From positions 1 through 7,195 of the forward strand of contig JACOZO010000060.1 in assembly GCA_016181325.1 (NCBI GenBank): a stretch of 7,195 nucleotides of DNA, given 5' to 3'. Below are positions 4,176 to 7,195 of the stretch, piece after piece (the stretch's first letter is position 1; each line of letters starts with the position of its first letter). A model generated the notes under the pieces. The model did not search any database and was not told the origin of the DNA. It saw only the letters and a program-made list of their open reading frames with translations. This DNA is from Candidatus Woesearchaeota archaeon (GTDB lineage: Archaea; Nanobdellota; Nanobdellia; Woesearchaeales; GW2011-AR4). Position numbers and translations under genes: made by a program.

Positions 4176-5069
4176 TTACATAAGGTATAACAAAACATTC
4201 CCAAAAACCAGCGTAATAATAAATCCCATCAGAAAGCTGGGTATGAATGGTATGCCTTCCTTTATCAGCACTTTCCTTATCTTGCCGGCCTTGTAGTATT
4301 TTATCAGCAGATTAATCTGCTTCTTTTCAATACCAAAATCCTTGGGCCCGCATATCCTTTTTCCGCTTATCCGGATGTCATTGACAATCCAGTCCCCTTC
4401 TGTCAGCGCAGTCGGAATGACATACTTCTGCATGCATGACTTTTCAACGGCCTTTGTCAGCACCCATACATAAAAGGTCGTGTAGGCTATGAGAAGCAGC
4501 CCGACAATCAGCAGCTTGAAGGGCCTGAAAACAGGCAAGAATATGGCTATGAATACGATGGCTGCAAAAGCCAGAAGTATTATTTTTGCGATAACGACAT
4601 TTTTGTCCTTCAGTATTGAGCTTGTCTCTTTCCTGAATGAATTCCTGTTTCTTACTGCAAGGAATATCGTCCATACCAGCCCGTAAGCAGCGCCAGCCAG
4701 CAAGGTATTGAACAGGAAAAGTGCTATAAAGGGCATCTGGCTGAAATCATAGCCTAAGCCCAGCAAAGAGCCAATACCCATAAGAGCCTTGCTGTCGCCG
4801 CCGCCCCACTGGCCAGTATAGAACAACAGATAAGCGAGCGCATAGAAAACCCCGAATCCAAGCATGCTGTTGATAATGAATGAATAATTTGAGTAAATCA
4901 GCGAGAAAATCAGGTTAAACCCAAGGCCAACTGCAATTGAGCCATAGTTGAGCCAGTCAGGGACTTCTCTCTTTTTCAGGTCAGTAATGGAGGCTATTGA
5001 AAGAAACAGAATAGTTACAGCGTATATGATGAATTGGGGCATTGAATAATGCACATCGGGAAATGCCAT
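4176..5069 (-). CDS. Archaeal prepilin/preflagellin peptidase, A24 family (GxGD aspartate protease)
   Basis: This membrane protease removes the class III signal peptide from type IV pilin-like and archaellin precursors at the cytoplasmic face. The two catalytic aspartates are present: Asp30 in SITDLKKREVPDWLN, and Asp92 in GQWGGGDSKALMGIGSLLG (the GxGD motif). Hydrophobic segments lie at about 12-29, 43-60, 65-84, 113-138, 158-178, 184-204 and 275-296. Between the sixth and seventh is a soluble, charged stretch (206-272) with LTEGDWIVNDI and GPKDFGIEKKQINLLIKYYK, followed by a GIPFIPSFL entry into the last helix. I associate this with longer archaeal A24 peptidases. At 297 aa it is longer than FlaK/PibD-type enzymes (about 230 aa). 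The ATG at 5069 lies 26 bases from a TATA box, so M1 is favoured over Met10. No pilin or secretion ATPase gene is nearby. Confidence 0.87.
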   Translation of the reverse strand: MAFPDVHYSMPQFIIYAVTILFLSIASITDLKKREVPDWLNYGSIAVGLGFNLIFSLIYSNYSFIINSMLGFGVFYALAYLLFYTGQWGGGDSKALMGIGSLLGLGYDFSQMPFIALFLFNTLLAGAAYGLVWTIFLAVRNRNSFRKETSSILKDKNVVIAKIILLAFAAIVFIAIFLPVFRPFKLLIVGLLLIAYTTFYVWVLTKAVEKSCMQKYVIPTALTEGDWIVNDIRISGKRICGPKDFGIEKKQINLLIKYYKAGKIRKVLIKEGIPFIPSFLMGFIITLVFGNVLLYLM

Positions 5070-5090
5070 TTGTTTGGGAACTGCTAAAAT

Positions 5091-5100
5091 GTTTATAAAG
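5091..5100 (-). promoter_or_regulatory. TATA box of the prepilin peptidase gene (leaderless)
   Basis: On the minus strand CTTTATAAAC is centred 26 bases before the ATG (5067-5069), with no Shine-Dalgarno in between. This implies a leaderless transcript, as for the HIT pair. Confidence 0.55.
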
Positions 5101-5148
5101 ATAATGGATTTTAGTTATTATTTACAATCCTGAAGCTAAACTCAACAG

Positions 5149-5379
5149 AATATTCAATCCGTCGCTTTGCGACAAAAATTACACTCGGCAAAATTTTTAC
5201 TACCAAGAAAATGTCAAAAATCTACAGGATTTTTGAGCACACCAAAAATTCCAAAGGAATTTTCTAGTGTTTTGCCTCGAATTAATTGCAATAAATTGGC
5301 GCAATAAATTGGCGAGGCGGAGCGATATGGTAGGAAAGCGACGCCTCGCACTATCATTGCCGAAGGCGGATTGAAGATT
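5149..5379. repeat. MITE-like or structured-RNA element with 13-bp imperfect terminal inverted repeats
   Basis: This fills most of the 353-base gap between the prepilin peptidase and purH, where I see no gene. AATATTCAATCCG (5149-5161) and CGGATTGAAGATT (5367-5379) are reverse complements at 12 of 13 positions, and each is followed inward by a tiny hairpin (GTCGC-TTT-GCGAC at 5161-5173; GCC-GAA-GGC at 5359-5367). Within lie further foldbacks: TCGGCAAAA (5185-5193) against TTTTGC-CT-CGA (5270-5280), TCAAAAATC-TACAG-GATTTTTGA (5214-5236), AAAATTCC-AAA-GGAATTTT (5245-5263) and GCGAGGCG (5312-5319) with CGCCTCGC (5342-5349). A 13-base unit, CAATAAATTGGCG, is tandemly doubled at 5289-5314. I see no clear target-site duplication. 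Either a non-autonomous transposable element or a folded RNA would explain this. Confidence 0.45.
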
Positions 5380-5385
5380 TATATC

Positions 5386-5403
5386 AAAAAGCTTCAGAAA
5401 GCT
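5386..5403 (-). terminator. Hairpin plus T-tract terminator of purH
   Basis: On the minus strand, about 20 bases past the purH stop, AGCTT (5399-5403) pairs with AAGCT (5390-5394) around TCTG and is followed by TTTT (5386-5389). Confidence 0.5.
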
Positions 5404-5422
5404 AAAGTATCTCGGATTTAGT

Positions 5423-6949
5423 TTAATGCCTGAACAGCCTAACTCCTGTGAACACCATAGCAATATTATGCTCGTCGGCAGCCTGTATCACTTCATTGTC
5501 CCTGATTGAGCCGCCGGGCTGTACTATGGCTGTTATCCCTGCCTTTGCAGCCTCATCAACCCCGTCCCTGAACGGAAAGAAGGCATCACTGCTCATTACA
5601 GAGCCTTTGCACCTGCCTTTTGACTTCTCCACGGCGATTTTTACAGCATCAACCCTTGACATCTGGCCTGCGCCAATGCCTACAGTCACATTATCTTTGG
5701 CAAAGACAACTGAATTTGACTTCACGTGCTTGTTCACTATCCACGCAAAGACCATGTCGCTTATCTCGCCTTTTGAGGGCTTCCTTTTTGTCACAACCTT
5801 CATGTCTTTTTCTTTTATGATTATATGGGAGCCAGCCTGGAAAAGCAAGCCTCCATTGACTTTCTTGTACTCGAAGCTGCCTGAAGACTTTATTATAGGG
5901 CCCGTCTCCAGCAGCCTTATGTCTTTTTTTGTCCTAAGCAGCTCCAATGCGTCCTTGTCAAAAGAAGGGCATATGACAGCTTCTATGAACAACGGCTTCA
6001 TCAGTTTTGCCGCCTGAAGATTGCAGCCCCTGTTCAAGGCGATTATGCAGCCGAATGCCGACAATGGATCGGTTTCATGCGCTTTTCTGTATGCATCTTC
6101 TATCCTGTCCGCCGAAGCGACTCCTGAAGGATTGGTGTGCTTGATCACGGCAGCAGTGGGCTTCTCAAAATCCTTCACAAGCTCAAACGCGCTGTCAACA
6201 TCAAGTATGTTGTTGAAGCTGAGCTCCTTGCCGTGCAATTGCTTTGCAGTCCCGACGCAGCTTTCATTGGTGAAATAAGTGTAGAAGGCAGCCTGCTGGT
6301 GCGGGTTTTCGCCGTACCTGAGATTCTGGGATTTCCTGAAGCTGAGATTGAGTATCTCCGGGAAATTTATGCCATTGAGGCCGTTGAAGAAGGAATTGAC
6401 CAGCGAATCATACCTTGAGGTGTATGCAAATGCCTTGGCCGCAAGAGAGCAGTTGAAAATTTCATTTTTTTTGCCATTCCTGAGTTTTTCAATGATTAAA
6501 GGATAGTCAACCGGATCGACAACCACCATGACATCATTGTAGTTTTTCGCCGCTGCCCTTATCATGCCTGGGCCCCCGATGTCTATGTTCTCTATAAGCT
6601 CCTTTACAGGGGCCTTTTTGTTGAGCAGCTCCTCAAAAGGGTATAAATTGACAGCAACAATATCTATGGCCTGCAGCCTGTTTTCCTGCAGCTCCTTCAT
6701 GTGGCCCTTGCTTGACCTTACTGCCAGAATTCCCCCGAATACAGCAGGATGCAGTGTCTTGACCCTGCCGCCAAGGATTTCCTTATGCCCGGTCAAATCA
6801 GAGACTTGGATTACTTTTATGCCATTTTTCTCCAGCAATGAGGCGGTGCCTGATGTCGATATGATGCTGATGCCGAGAGCTGAAAGCTCTTTGGCAAACT
6901 CAACTACCCCTGTCTTGTCGTAAACCGAAATCAATGCTGTCTTAGCCAT
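5423..6949 (-). CDS. purH: Bifunctional AICAR formyltransferase / IMP cyclohydrolase
   Basis: PurH performs the last two steps of IMP synthesis in the cytosol: formylation of AICAR with 10-formyl-THF, then ring closure of FAICAR. The N-terminal cyclohydrolase (MGS-like) domain shows ALISVYDKTGVVEFAKEL, STSGTASLL (31-39), GGRVKTLHP (60-68, Lys64), NLYPFEELL with Tyr103, and IDIGGPGMIRAAAKN with Lys135. The formyltransferase domain shows LRYGENPHQ (210-218), LSFNNILDVDSA (243-254), IKHTNPSGVA with the catalytic Lys270-His271 pair, DPLSAFGCIIALN and the end motif MVFTGVRLFRH. The protein is complete at 508 aa (family about 510-530). SAFGC carries Cys301 where Gly is usual. I chose the ATG at 6947-6949; an in-frame TTG at 6956-6958, with AAGG 6 bases before it, would add three residues. 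Many archaea use PurP and PurO instead, so the PurH type is notable. The gene follows a small membrane-protein gene by 9 bases, apparently in one operon. Confidence 0.96.
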   Translation of the reverse strand: MAKTALISVYDKTGVVEFAKELSALGISIISTSGTASLLEKNGIKVIQVSDLTGHKEILGGRVKTLHPAVFGGILAVRSSKGHMKELQENRLQAIDIVAVNLYPFEELLNKKAPVKELIENIDIGGPGMIRAAAKNYNDVMVVVDPVDYPLIIEKLRNGKKNEIFNCSLAAKAFAYTSRYDSLVNSFFNGLNGINFPEILNLSFRKSQNLRYGENPHQQAAFYTYFTNESCVGTAKQLHGKELSFNNILDVDSAFELVKDFEKPTAAVIKHTNPSGVASADRIEDAYRKAHETDPLSAFGCIIALNRGCNLQAAKLMKPLFIEAVICPSFDKDALELLRTKKDIRLLETGPIIKSSGSFEYKKVNGGLLFQAGSHIIIKEKDMKVVTKRKPSKGEISDMVFAWIVNKHVKSNSVVFAKDNVTVGIGAGQMSRVDAVKIAVEKSKGRCKGSVMSSDAFFPFRDGVDEAAKAGITAIVQPGGSIRDNEVIQAADEHNIAMVFTGVRLFRH

Positions 6950-6958
6950 TTTTAACAA

Positions 6959-7195
6959 TTAGTGCCTTATTTTCTGGATGAGCCTTGCAGTATGAGGGCC
7001 TATTCTCTCCACGCTCTTCCTGTGCAGCTCCTTGGTATAGTCCATGCCTTTCCTCGGCAGTACCCGGGTATATTCATAAGTCCCCCTGACTTTCTTCTTT
7101 ACTTCCTGCTGTATCTTCTGCCTTATCATCCTTATGGTTTCAATTCCGAACAGAAGAATGCCGGTAATCATCAGCAGCCAGCTTAGCCCCCACAA
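6959..7195 (-). CDS. Small single-pass membrane protein, N-terminus may run off the window
   Basis: I do not recognise this family. The visible 78 residues begin with one hydrophobic segment (about 2-22, WGLSWLLMITGILLFGIETI). A strongly basic tail follows (RMIRQKIQQEVKKKVRGTYE, then RKGMDYTKELHRKS and RLIQKIRH), probably on the cytoplasmic side by the positive-inside rule. The frame is open to the window edge, where the first codon is TTG, so the true start may be that TTG, the ATG at residue 9 (7169-7171), or a codon beyond the edge. It ends 9 bases before the purH ATG on the same strand, which suggests co-transcription, but nothing in it points to purine metabolism. Confidence 0.6.
   Translation of the reverse strand: MWGLSWLLMITGILLFGIETIRMIRQKIQQEVKKKVRGTYEYTRVLPRKGMDYTKELHRKSVERIGPHTARLIQKIRH

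Noticed and set aside
5312..5349. Possible RNase P RNA or other known ncRNA because of AGGAAAG near a GC stem
   Set aside because: The conserved RNase P core blocks are not present around it; only a stem and a short chance match are seen.
5200..5463. 87-aa minus-strand frame spanning the purH end and the non-coding gap
   Set aside because: It overlaps purH in another frame, includes the purH terminator and element foldbacks, and has no protein-like pattern.
6137..6418. 93-aa plus-strand frame inside purH
   Set aside because: It is a shadow of the purH coding sequence, with no independent start signal.

Overview
The window looks like a small-genome archaeon, most likely of the DPANN group (Woesearchaeota- or Pacearchaeota-like). 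This rests on context rather than a marker gene. Several genes have a TATA-like box about 26 to 28 bases before the start codon, which implies leaderless transcripts. There is an archaeal-type GxGD prepilin peptidase, an AbrB-type antitoxin, a PIN/UPF0175 toxin-antitoxin pair, and a tandem pair of zinc-type HIT proteins with an N-terminal extension I associate with DPANN archaea. PurH is of the two-domain kind usual in bacteria, so a bacterial genome cannot be fully excluded.

Positions 1-1485 look like accessory DNA. The left edge carries the folded right end of an IS200/IS605-type element (probable TnpB guide-RNA scaffold). It is followed by an AT-rich solitary vsr endonuclease gene, about 310 bases of non-coding DNA full of tiny three-base-loop hairpins, and an unrecognised 160-aa gene on the minus strand. 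That gene abuts a 27-codon stump of a PIN toxin, whose start codon still overlaps the end of an AbrB antitoxin gene. The toxin was therefore cut off and other DNA now follows. The antitoxin keeps a TATA box, an operator-like inverted repeat and a good ribosome binding site.

Positions 2019-3281 hold two adjacent HIT-fold genes (plus strand, no gap). Both keep the nucleotide-pocket signature and the four candidate zinc ligands. Both have lost the catalytic middle histidine of the triad (Met in one, Thr in the other), so they look like a pair of non-catalytic HIT proteins.

Positions 3305-5069 (minus strand) hold an intact PIN toxin / UPF0175 antitoxin pair in toxin-first order, with a perfect 16-bp palindrome between the TATA box and the toxin start, and then an archaeal prepilin peptidase with its own leaderless promoter.

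Positions 5070-5422 are non-coding and contain a MITE-like or structured-RNA element with 13-base imperfect terminal inverted repeats. Positions 5423-7195 (minus strand) hold purH, which catalyses the last two steps of IMP synthesis, preceded by a small one-helix membrane protein gene that runs to the window edge.
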